7,331 nucleotides of DNA from Betaproteobacteria bacterium (GTDB lineage Bacteria > Pseudomonadota > Gammaproteobacteria > Burkholderiales > CAIKXV01): NCBI GenBank assembly GCA_947456915.1, contig CANGUQ010000180.1, positions 1 to 7,331 on the forward strand, given 5' to 3'. The notes under the pieces are model-generated. The model ran no database searches. It was given only the letters and a program-made list of their open reading frames with translations, and was not told the origin of the DNA. Position numbers and translations under genes: made by a program. Positions 1 through 6,087 of the stretch are shown here, piece by piece; within the stretch, counting starts at the first letter, position 1, and each line of letters starts with the position of its first letter.

Positions 1-372
1 CTCGAGGCGCGCTGCCCGCTGGTCGTCACCGCCCCCTGCGACTCGCCGTTCCTGCCGGCGGACCTGGTGGCTCGGCTGCGCGTGCCGCTCGACGCCGGCC
101 GCGCCGTGCTCGCGGTGGCCCGCACCGCAGAGCAGGCCCACCCGGTATTCGTGCTCTGCCGGCGCGACCTGCTCGCGCACCTGGCGGCGTGGCTGCAGTC
201 GGGTGGACGCAAGATCGACGCGTGGTACGCGTCGATCGCCGTCGCGCACGTCGCCTTCGACGACGAGGCCGCCGCCTTCGACAACATCAATACCCGCGCC
301 GACCTCGATGCTGCGGGCACCCGACGCCGCGACCTCTCGGACCCATCTTTCAGGATGCCACCGCAGCGCTGA
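1..372 (+). CDS. mobA: Molybdenum cofactor guanylyltransferase MobA, 3' part
   Basis: MobA transfers GMP from GTP to molybdopterin-Mo in the cytoplasm, giving the guanine dinucleotide form of the cofactor. The frame is open from base 1, so the N-terminal half with the glycine-rich GTP-binding loop lies outside the window. What is visible fits the family: PCDSPFLPADL (residues 12-22 of the fragment, where the Asp normally helps bind metal), then HPVF, then GGRKIDAW, then FDDEAAAFDNINTRADL near the C terminus. MobA proteins normally end a few residues after the NINT..DL motif. Here about 20 further residues follow to the stop at 370-372. From about base 310 the DNA instead resembles an ABC ATPase gene read in another frame, so the tail is probably foreign and created by the junction. 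The family call is firm. Whether the protein is functional with this tail is unknown. Confidence 0.85.
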   Translation, partial: LEARCPLVVTAPCDSPFLPADLVARLRVPLDAGRAVLAVARTAEQAHPVFVLCRRDLLAHLAAWLQSGGRKIDAWYASIAVAHVAFDDEAAAFDNINTRADLDAAGTRRRDLSDPSFRMPPQR

Positions 373-1013
373 ACCCCTGCTTCACCGTCGGCACCCACCT
401 CGCCGAGCCGCTGTCGCGCCACCTCGGCCTGCGTGGAGCAGCGCGGCGGGCTCGCTCGATCGAGCTGCTGCAGAGCGTGGGTATCGCCGACGCCGAACTG
501 CGCCTCGCCGCCTACCCGCACGAACTCTCCGGGGGGATGCAGCAGCGGGGGATGATCGCGATGGCACTCGCCTGCGATCCACAGCTGCTGATCGCGGACG
601 AACCGACGAGCGCGCTCGACGTGACGATCCAGGCACAGATCATGGAACTGATCCTCTCGCGCGTGCGCAGCCGCGGGGCGAGCGCGATCTTCGTGCTGCA
701 CGACCTCGCGCTCGCCTCGCAGGTGTGCGACCGCATCGTTGTCCTCTACGCTGGTCAGGTCGTGGAGGAAGCGGCAGCCGCCGAGTTGTTCGGCACCCCT
801 CGGCACCCGTACACCCGCGCGCTGCGCGGCTGCTCGATCGAGCTCGGCAGCAGCGCGGCGCTCGCACCGATCGACGGCAGCGTTCCCGCGCTGGAGGCGA
901 TGCCGCAGGGCTGCCGCTTCGCGCCGCGCTGTCCGCTCGCGACGGACCGTTGCGCCCAGCGTCCGCCACTGGTCGAGTCGGACGGGCGCCGCATCGCCTG
1001 CTGGCACGCCTGA
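339..1013 (+). pseudogene. dppD: 5'-truncated oligopeptide/dipeptide ABC transporter ATPase (DppD/OppD type)
   Basis: This is the C-terminal two thirds of a peptide-importer ATPase, one of the two nucleotide-binding subunits that power the inner-membrane permease. Homology starts abruptly at the Q-loop (GPIFQDATAALNP, from base 339). It continues through the signature LSGGMQQR (from 525), Walker B with LLIADEPTSALD (Asp-Glu-Pro from 597), the H-loop VLHDL, and the C-terminal oligopeptide-family tail HPYTRAL plus CRFAPRCP...C. The Walker A P-loop and about the first 100 residues are absent. In-frame sequence upstream belongs to mobA and is arginine-rich shadow. The only upstream start-like codon is a GTG at 189 inside mobA, so no native start exists. 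Without Walker A it should not bind ATP normally. It sits 15 bases before the partner ATPase, the usual dppD-dppF order. Exact substrate (peptides, nickel or other) cannot be told. An assembly misjoin would give the same picture. Confidence 0.8.
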
Positions 1014-1028
1014 GAAAACCCAGTCCCG

Positions 1029-2015
1029 ATGAGCGCCCCCCTGTTCTCAGTGCTGGATGTCGAGAAGCGTTTCGTGCTGCGGGCAGCCTCCGGCCTTCCC
1101 GGGCGGCGGCGCGGCCCGCTCGAACTGCGCGCCCTCGACGGTGTGCGGTTGCAGGTCGAGGAAGGCAGTTCGCTCGCTCTGGTCGGCGAGAGCGGCTCGG
1201 GAAAGTCGACGCTGGTGCGGCTGCTGCTCGGTCTCGATCGGCCGAGCGAAGGGCGCGTGCTGTACGACGGCGTCGATCTGCAGCAGGTGCTGGGCGAGCG
1301 GCGCGCACGCTTCGCACGCGAGGTCGCCTTCATCTATCAGGATGCCCGCGGATCGATGAATCCGCGATTCACGCTGGCCGATATCATCGGCGAGCCAATG
1401 CGCGTGCACGGCCTGCGGACGCCAGCGCAGATTCCGGGCCGCGTGGCCGAGTTGCTCGAGCGCGTCGGGCTGCCCGCCTCGGCCGCCAACCGCTACCCGC
1501 ACCAGCTCTCGGGCGGACAGGTCCGCCGTGTCGCGGTGGCACGCGCACTCGCGCAGCAGCCACGCGTGATCATGGCCGACGAGTCGGTAGCCGGACTCGA
1601 CGTCTCGGTGCAGGCCGCACTGCTCAATCTTCTGCGCGACCTCGTGCGTGAACTGGGGGTCACGCTGGTCTTCGTCACCCACGATCTGGGCGTCGCGAGC
1701 TATCTGTGCGAGCGTGTCGCCGTGATGTACCTGGGTCGCATCGTCGAGGCCGGACCGACGGCACGCATCCTCGCCGCACCCGCACACCCGTACACGCGCG
1801 GGCTGCTCGATTCGTTCCCGCGCTTCGATCAGCCGCTGCGCGCGCCGCTGCGCGGCGAGATCCCCAGCCCGGTGAATCTCCCTGCCGGCTGCCGCTTCGC
1901 GGGCCGCTGCCCGCAGGTCCGCGACGCTTGCCGCACGGCCGAGCCGCGGCCCGTGAGCATCGGCGAGCCTGCAGCGGACCGCCTTGCAGCATGCCTGTAC
2001 CCGCTGGCCCGGTGA
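1029..2015 (+). CDS. dppF: Peptide-type ABC transporter ATP-binding protein (DppF/OppF type)
   Basis: This is the second ATPase subunit of a dipeptide/oligopeptide-class importer, acting at the cytoplasmic face of the inner membrane. The 328 residues match the usual family length. Walker A is GESGSGKST (53-61), Q-loop IYQD (Gln104), signature LSGGQ (160-164), Walker B VIMADES (180-186), D-loop AGLD (188-191) and H-loop His218. The C-terminal oligopeptide-family extension has HPYTRGLL followed by CRFAGRCP and two further Cys. Walker B reads DES where most relatives have DEP; the catalytic Glu185 is kept. The start ATG lies 15 bases after the stop of the truncated dppD and has no clear Shine-Dalgarno sequence, which fits translational coupling to dppD. 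Because its partner ATPase lacks Walker A, it is unclear whether a working transporter is made. Permease and binding-protein genes are not in the window, so the substrate is unassigned. Confidence 0.9.
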   Translation: MSAPLFSVLDVEKRFVLRAASGLPGRRRGPLELRALDGVRLQVEEGSSLALVGESGSGKSTLVRLLLGLDRPSEGRVLYDGVDLQQVLGERRARFAREVAFIYQDARGSMNPRFTLADIIGEPMRVHGLRTPAQIPGRVAELLERVGLPASAANRYPHQLSGGQVRRVAVARALAQQPRVIMADESVAGLDVSVQAALLNLLRDLVRELGVTLVFVTHDLGVASYLCERVAVMYLGRIVEAGPTARILAAPAHPYTRGLLDSFPRFDQPLRAPLRGEIPSPVNLPAGCRFAGRCPQVRDACRTAEPRPVSIGEPAADRLAACLYPLAR

Positions 2016-2032
2016 GGCGCGCAGGACGACGG

Positions 2033-2052
2033 GCGGGCGCGTGAAAGCCCGC
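2033..2052. terminator. Possible weak bidirectional terminator between dppF and glk
   Basis: In the 36-base gap between the convergent genes, GCGGGC (2033-2038) can pair with GCCCGC (2047-2052) around an 8-base loop, giving a six-pair GC stem that touches the glk stop codon. There is no T-run on either strand, so a classical intrinsic terminator is doubtful. The placement between converging genes is the main support. Confidence 0.3.
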
Positions 2053-3050
2053 TAGCTGGCGAAGTGACGCCCGATCATCGCCGCCCCCAGCAGATTGGGA
2101 TTCTTGCCCGTCACGAGGTGAATCGGTATCTGTCCGATCAGATCGCCGAAACGTCCCTTCGCGCCGAACGCCTGCATGAACTGACCGTCGCGCACCGCGT
2201 CGACGATCGCACCGGTGATGCTGCCTGCGAGATAGATGCCGCCGCGAGGCAGAAAGGTGAGCGCGAGGTTGCCGGCGAATGCACCGTACACCCCGACGAA
2301 GATCGACAGCGCCGAGCGCGCGAGCACATGCCCGCCCTTGAGCGCCGCCTCGGTCACAGCGACGGCCCCGCGGCGCTCGACGTCCTGAACGATGTCGGCC
2401 GCAACCGTCGCCCCCCTGCGGATGACGAGGAATTCGAAGATGCTGGCGAGCCCGGGTCCGGACAGCACGCGTTCCCACGACACGTGACCGAACCGTCCGC
2501 GCAGATGCGCCAGAAGCTCGCTCTGCACCTCGTCGTTGGGCGCGAAATCCATGTGCCCTGCCTCCGACGCATGCGCGAGATAGCCTGCGGGCTGACTCAC
2601 TGCGTAACCCACGCCGAGCCCGCTGCCTGGCGCGAGCACCACCCGCGGCGCACCAGCCACCGGCTTGCCTGCCTGCAGCCGCACGATGTCGGCGGGCGCG
2701 AGGCGCGCGACGCCGTACGCGGCCGCCTGCAGATCGTTGATCAGGCGCACCGACGGCAGCGACAGACGCTTGGCCAGATCGCGCGAATCGATCTCCCACG
2801 GCCGATTGGTCATCCGGCAGTACAGGCCGTCGGTCGCCCCCGCCACCGCCAGCGACCCGGTGACGAACTCACCTTTCGCCGCGCGCACTGGCGCATCGGT
2901 CATGAACTCGCCGAGTATCTCCGCCAGCGAGACCCACTGGGCGTTCTCGTAAACGTGCTCATGCACTGCCTGCTGCGTCGCCACGGATTCGGCCAGCACG
3001 CGGGTGTGGGTCGCCCCGACATCTGCCGCCAGAATCAATCGCTCTGACAT
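2052..3050 (-). CDS. glk: Glucokinase (E. coli Glk family)
   Basis: Glucokinase phosphorylates cytoplasmic glucose with ATP to glucose 6-phosphate, feeding glycolysis or the Entner-Doudoroff pathway. The 332 residues are close to the 321 of E. coli Glk. The E. coli glucose contacts Asn99, Asp100, Glu157, His160 and Glu187 have counterparts at a constant offset of six: Asn105 and Asp106 (LINDLQAAAYG), Glu163 and His166 (SEAGHMDFAP), and Glu193 (SWERVLSGPGL). The N-terminal phosphate loop is DVGATHTR (10-17), a variant of the common D(I/V)GGTN. The second nucleotide loop is PGSGLGVG, and GGIYLAGSI stands near the C terminus. The ATG is supported by GGAG seven bases upstream on the minus strand. 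It converges with dppF, and 323 repeat-rich bases separate it from the c-di-GMP gene upstream, so it probably has its own promoter. A specific promoter could not be identified. Confidence 0.93.
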   Translation of the reverse strand: MSERLILAADVGATHTRVLAESVATQQAVHEHVYENAQWVSLAEILGEFMTDAPVRAAKGEFVTGSLAVAGATDGLYCRMTNRPWEIDSRDLAKRLSLPSVRLINDLQAAAYGVARLAPADIVRLQAGKPVAGAPRVVLAPGSGLGVGYAVSQPAGYLAHASEAGHMDFAPNDEVQSELLAHLRGRFGHVSWERVLSGPGLASIFEFLVIRRGATVAADIVQDVERRGAVAVTEAALKGGHVLARSALSIFVGVYGAFAGNLALTFLPRGGIYLAGSITGAIVDAVRDGQFMQAFGAKGRFGDLIGQIPIHLVTGKNPNLLGAAMIGRHFAS

Positions 3051-3061
3051 ACCCTATCTCC
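3051..3061 (-). promoter_or_regulatory. Ribosome binding site of glk
   Basis: On the minus strand, GGAG (complement of 3058-3061) precedes the ATG at 3050 with a seven-base spacer. This is the clearest Shine-Dalgarno sequence I found in the window and it fixes the glk start. Confidence 0.65.
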
Positions 3062-3084
3062 ATGACGGTCACGGCCGGCGCGCA

Positions 3085-3112
3085 GCGATCCGCATGCGGT
3101 GCGATCCGCATG
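3085..3112. repeat. Direct repeat of GCGATCCGCATG with internal palindrome
   Basis: GCGATCCGCATG occurs exactly at 3085-3096 and again at 3101-3112, a period of 16 bases. The first copy overlaps the perfect ten-base palindrome CCGCATGCGG (3090-3099). It lies 35-62 bases upstream of the glk start, where a regulator could act, but no known operator consensus is recognised. Confidence 0.7.
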
Positions 3113-3134
3113 ACCGGCGCGATCGGCAGTACAC

Positions 3135-3184
3135 CATCGGCAAACCACCCGATCGGCGAATCGACCCGATCGGCGAATCGACCC
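3135..3184. repeat. 17-base tandem repeat upstream of glk
   Basis: GATCGGCGAATCGACCC is present in two perfect adjacent copies (3151-3167 and 3168-3184), followed by GATCG at 3185. A decayed copy of about 16 bases precedes them at 3135-3150. The copy starts create the eight-base palindrome CCGATCGG at 3149-3156 and 3166-3173, so two identical palindromes stand 17 bases apart. This could be a pair of protein-binding sites or a short slippage-prone repeat. Confidence 0.85.
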
Positions 3185-3225
3185 GATCGCGGATCAGCTA
3201 CCGGACTCGCGCGCCTTGCCGCTCC

Positions 3226-3256
3226 GCAACACTGCACAGCCCATATGCAGTGTCGC
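3226..3256. repeat. Interrupted inverted repeat upstream of glk
   Basis: ACACTGCA (3229-3236) is the exact reverse complement of TGCAGTGT (3246-3253), with a nine-base spacer. After one mismatch (3228/3254) two more pairs form, giving 10 of 11. It could be an operator or an RNA hairpin in the glk leader. No T-run follows on either strand, so it is not an obvious terminator. Confidence 0.6.
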
Positions 3257-3330
3257 CCAAGCCCCGGGGGCGAGCAAGCGCAGGACGGCAACGCGCCGAC
3301 CGCCGGTCCGCCGCAACGGCCGTTCGTCGG

Positions 3331-3355
3331 CCAGTGCAGCGTGAAGACGCACTGG
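3331..3355 (-). terminator. Hairpin 18 bases after the GGDEF-EAL stop, possible terminator
   Basis: CCAGTGC (3331-3337) pairs with GCACTGG (3349-3355). An alternative fold pairs CCAGT/ACTGG outside and GCGT/ACGC inside around GAAG. Read on the minus strand it begins 18 bases beyond the stop codon of the c-di-GMP gene, as a terminator would. No T-run follows, so a Rho-independent role is uncertain. Confidence 0.35.
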
Positions 3356-3373
3356 CGTCCGAGGCCTGCCCGA

Positions 3374-5821
3374 TCAGCTCGCCGCAGACAGCGAGGACGC
3401 CGGCTGCAGATTCAGCGTCTGCGGAGCAAGAGGTGCGGCGGGCACCGCACTCGCCAGATCGAGGCGGGCCGGCGCGTCGAGCAGCGGGCGAGGCGCGCCG
3501 AACTGATTGCCCTGCGCGTAGTCGATACCCATCGCCTGCAGCTTCTCGGTGGTGACCACGTCCTCGACGCCCTGCGCCACGGTGTGGATGCCGAGCACGT
3601 GACCGATGCGTGCGATCGAGTCGACGATCGCGCAGTCCATCGGGTCGTCGTTCAGGTCGCGCACGAATCCGGCGTCGATCTTCAGATAGTCGATGGGCAG
3701 ATAGCGCAGGTAGGAGAAAGACGACAGGCCCACCCCGAAGTCGTCCAGCGCGAAGCTGCAGCCCGCGGCGCGCAGTTCGTGCATCGCGTCGCTCACCCGC
3801 GTGAGGTTCGTCATTGCACCCACCTCGGTCAGTTCGAGGCAGATCTGGCCCGGCGGGATACGGTGGGTCTCGATCAGGCTGCGCACGAAAGCGCGGAACT
3901 CCTGATCCTGGAGGCTGCTCGCGGACACGTTCACGCTGTGGCGCTGCGGCGGCTCGTCGCGCACGGTCAGCCGGGCGCGACGCTCGGCCAGATAAGCGGC
4001 GAGGGTGCGCAGCACCCACCGGTCGATCAATCCGAGCAGTTCGTAGCGCTCGGCCGCCGGCATGAAGACCTGCGGCAGCACGAGCCTGTCCTGCTTGTCG
4101 AGCATGCGCACGAGCACCTCGCGGTGCGAACTGCCGGCGAGCTCGACGCGCAGTGGCGCGACCGGCTGGCTGAACAGCACGAAGCGACCGAGATCGAACG
4201 CCTCGCTTATCTGCGAGATCATCTGCGCATCGGAAGAGCGACGCCGACCGGCGTCCGCATCGGGCAGGCGCGTATGGACCCGGTCGCGTCCCTCCGCCTT
4301 GCCCTGATAGCACAGCGCATCGGCAGCGGAGATCACCTGCGCCACTGAACCACTGGCCGCATCGACCTGCAGCAGGCCGATGGTGACGCCGACCTTGAAC
4401 TGGCGCCCCTGCCAGACGAAGACGAAGGCGTTGACTGCGTCACGGATCTGGTTGGCGATGCGCAGCGCCTGCTCGAGCTGGCAGGATTCCAGCAGTGCAC
4501 CGAACTCGTCGCCGCCCAGTCTGGCCAGCATATCGCTCGCACGTATCGGCGCCTGCATCACGGCGGTGAGCTGGCGCAGCAGTTCGTCGCCGGCAGCATG
4601 CCCGCCGAGGTCGTTCACCGCCTTGAAGTGATCCAGATCGATGTACATCAGCGCGTGCGCCCTGCCTCCTTGCGCTGCGGTGGCCAGCAGCTCGGCGAGG
4701 CGGCGCTCGAACTCGCGCCGGTTGGCGAGTCCGGTCAGCGCGTCGTGGCTCGCCTGCCAGGACAGCTGCTGGGCGAGCGAGCGCAGGTTGCTGTCGTCGT
4801 GGAACACGATGATCGCCCCGGACATCCTTCCTCCGATCTCGCGCACCGGCGCGAACAAGTGACGAATCGACACCTCCCGCCCGTCGCGAGCAGCCAGCCG
4901 CAGCGGCGTGTCGGCCCCGGCCCCTGTGGCGACAGGCGCGTTCAGCCACGGCTGGAACAGGCAGGGCTCACGCGTGCGCTCATCGAACACGGGGTACACC
5001 TCGGTCAGCAGACGCCCGCGGGCGTGCTCGAGGCTCCAGCCGGTCAGCGATTCGGCGGCCGGGTTCATGAAATCGATGCGCCCCTGATCGTCGACGGTGA
5101 TCACGCCGTCGCCGATCGACTGCAGGGCCATTTCCGACAGTTCCCGTTCGCGGTAGAGGTCGGCCTCGTCGCGGCTTGCTCGGCGCAGCAGCAGATAGCC
5201 GCTGCCGCCTGCCCCCGCAATCACCAGCGCGACGGCGGCCGCAAGCAGCAGGAAATTGCGGCGCGTGAGCTCGCTGGCCTCCCGGGTTACTCTTGCCGCC
5301 TGGGCGCGGCGGGTATCGATCAACCGGGTCAGGACCTGCGCGTGCGCGCTCTCGGCCTCGATCTCGCGCTCGATGAACACCCGCTGCGCGGCCGCGGCAT
5401 CGCCCGCCGCCAGCGCCTGCTGCACCTCGGTCTGGGCATCGACCAGCCGGGCAGCGGTCATCGCGGCCTCGTCGATGGTCAGGCGCTCGGCCGGCGACAG
5501 TTCGGGGCCCTGCAGTTGCCGCAGACCGGACTGCCAGTCCTGCGTGATCTGGGTCAGACGCCGCTCGCTCGCCGCGCGGGCCGGTGCGCTGGGTGCCGCG
5601 AGCAGCGCCCGAATCGCCTCGGCGCGCTCGCGCGAGAGCAGCTGAACGGCCTCCGCCTGCACCGCGGCCTGTTCGTGAGCTGCCGAGCGCTGGTCGGCGG
5701 CGAGCGTCGCGCCCTGCATCCGGACGATGCTGATTGCAGTTGCTGCCAGCAGGCCGAGCAATACCACCGCGAAGGCGGTCGCGAGCGTGCGCGTGGACAG
5801 TCGGTAGGTTGCCGCAATCAT
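3374..5821 (-). CDS. Membrane-anchored PAS-GGDEF-EAL c-di-GMP protein
   Basis: A c-di-GMP signalling protein of 815 residues in the inner membrane. From the chosen ATG: TM1 about 14-34; a mainly helical periplasmic sensor region about 35-188, not assigned to a named family; TM2 about 189-212; PAS about 228-350 (SIGDGVITVDDQGRIDFMNP, ..LTGWS); GGDEF about 355-520, with intact GGDEF at 436-440 and RASD (427-430) five residues before it, the usual RxxD inhibitory site; EAL about 540-780. The EAL motif reads EVLVR (568-572). The metal and substrate residues Asn631, Glu663, Asp693-Asp694, Lys714 and Gln770 are kept, but the AEGVE glutamate is Gln750 (AQGVE), aligning with the catalytic base Glu352 of RocR. 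Cyclase activity is therefore likely and phosphodiesterase activity doubtful. This start lies just before TM1, with GAGAG upstream. In-frame alternatives are ATG at 5839 and GTG at 5881. The ligand is unknown. Confidence 0.9.
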   Translation of the reverse strand: MIAATYRLSTRTLATAFAVVLLGLLAATAISIVRMQGATLAADQRSAAHEQAAVQAEAVQLLSRERAEAIRALLAAPSAPARAASERRLTQITQDWQSGLRQLQGPELSPAERLTIDEAAMTAARLVDAQTEVQQALAAGDAAAAQRVFIEREIEAESAHAQVLTRLIDTRRAQAARVTREASELTRRNFLLLAAAVALVIAGAGGSGYLLLRRASRDEADLYRERELSEMALQSIGDGVITVDDQGRIDFMNPAAESLTGWSLEHARGRLLTEVYPVFDERTREPCLFQPWLNAPVATGAGADTPLRLAARDGREVSIRHLFAPVREIGGRMSGAIIVFHDDSNLRSLAQQLSWQASHDALTGLANRREFERRLAELLATAAQGGRAHALMYIDLDHFKAVNDLGGHAAGDELLRQLTAVMQAPIRASDMLARLGGDEFGALLESCQLEQALRIANQIRDAVNAFVFVWQGRQFKVGVTIGLLQVDAASGSVAQVISAADALCYQGKAEGRDRVHTRLPDADAGRRRSSDAQMISQISEAFDLGRFVLFSQPVAPLRVELAGSSHREVLVRMLDKQDRLVLPQVFMPAAERYELLGLIDRWVLRTLAAYLAERRARLTVRDEPPQRHSVNVSASSLQDQEFRAFVRSLIETHRIPPGQICLELTEVGAMTNLTRVSDAMHELRAAGCSFALDDFGVGLSSFSYLRYLPIDYLKIDAGFVRDLNDDPMDCAIVDSIARIGHVLGIHTVAQGVEDVVTTEKLQAMGIDYAQGNQFGAPRPLLDAPARLDLASAVPAAPLAPQTLNLQPASSLSAAS

Positions 5822-6087
5822 CGGCGGTCGCTCTCGCATCGGTGAAGGCACGTGACTGGACGCGGGAGGATCGCAGCGCACCCCGGTTCGAGCCGCCCTG
5901 CCCTGATCCTTCCTGTCCTACGCGCTTATCGTCACCAGCCGCCAGAAGTTGAGTCCGACGGCGCGCTGCAGACCCGAATACAGGGTCAGGCGGGCGACGC
6001 GCCCCTCGGACGACCGTCCGGGCGGGGTCCGGCGGCCGTTTCGGCATCGTCCCCGGCCACGCCCGGCCGCCCCACGGTGGTGCAGCG
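5822..6087. other. Gap between mtfA and the GGDEF-EAL gene
   Basis: No gene is supported here; short ORFs are compositionally driven. GGCGGCCG (6031-6038) can pair with CGGCCGCC (6064-6071), and CGGAC (6007-6011) with GTCCG (6016-6020), both just beyond the mtfA stop on the minus strand. These may be terminator-like structures, but no T-run follows. A weak minus-strand promoter candidate has TCAACT (complement of 5947-5952) and GATAAG (complement of 5925-5930), 16 bases apart and about 100 bases before the GGDEF-EAL start. Its match to the sigma-70 consensus is poor. Confidence 0.4.

Larger units (their letters stand above)
3051..3373. other. Repeat-rich intergenic region between the GGDEF-EAL gene and glk
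   Basis: No convincing gene lies in these 323 bases. ORFs that cross it run antisense into neighbouring genes and have no family features. It holds, from glk outward, a duplicated 12-mer with a palindrome (3085-3112), a 17-base tandem repeat (3151-3184, with a decayed copy at 3135-3150), an interrupted inverted repeat (3226-3256), a ten-base palindrome AACGGCCGTT (3315-3324) and a hairpin (3331-3355). It most likely carries the glk promoter and leader. The only local AT-rich spot is around 3241-3247, and I could not pair it with a good -35 box. Confidence 0.6.

Noticed and set aside
203..1651. 482-residue plus-strand ORF overlapping mobA, dppD and dppF
   Set aside because: It is an Arg/Ala/Pro-rich shadow frame without family motifs, and the other frames carry clear ATPase motifs.
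2064..3047. 327-residue plus-strand ORF antisense to glk
   Set aside because: Shadow frame; glk on the minus strand has all the substrate-binding residues at family spacing.
3085..3184. CRISPR array
   Set aside because: Repeats of 12 and 17 bases are adjacent or nearly so, without unique spacers of about 30 bases, and no cas genes are present.
3062..4348. 428-residue plus-strand ORF antisense to the EAL region
   Set aside because: High-GC antisense shadow; the minus frame carries GGDEF and EAL motifs in order.
4598..5845. 415-residue plus-strand ORF antisense to the PAS/GGDEF region
   Set aside because: Shadow of the same gene, with His/Arg/Gln-rich sequence and no recognisable domain.
5880..5900. 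tRNA-like T-loop GGTTCGAGCC
   Set aside because: The flanking bases do not form a T-stem, and no D-arm, anticodon arm or acceptor stem could be found.
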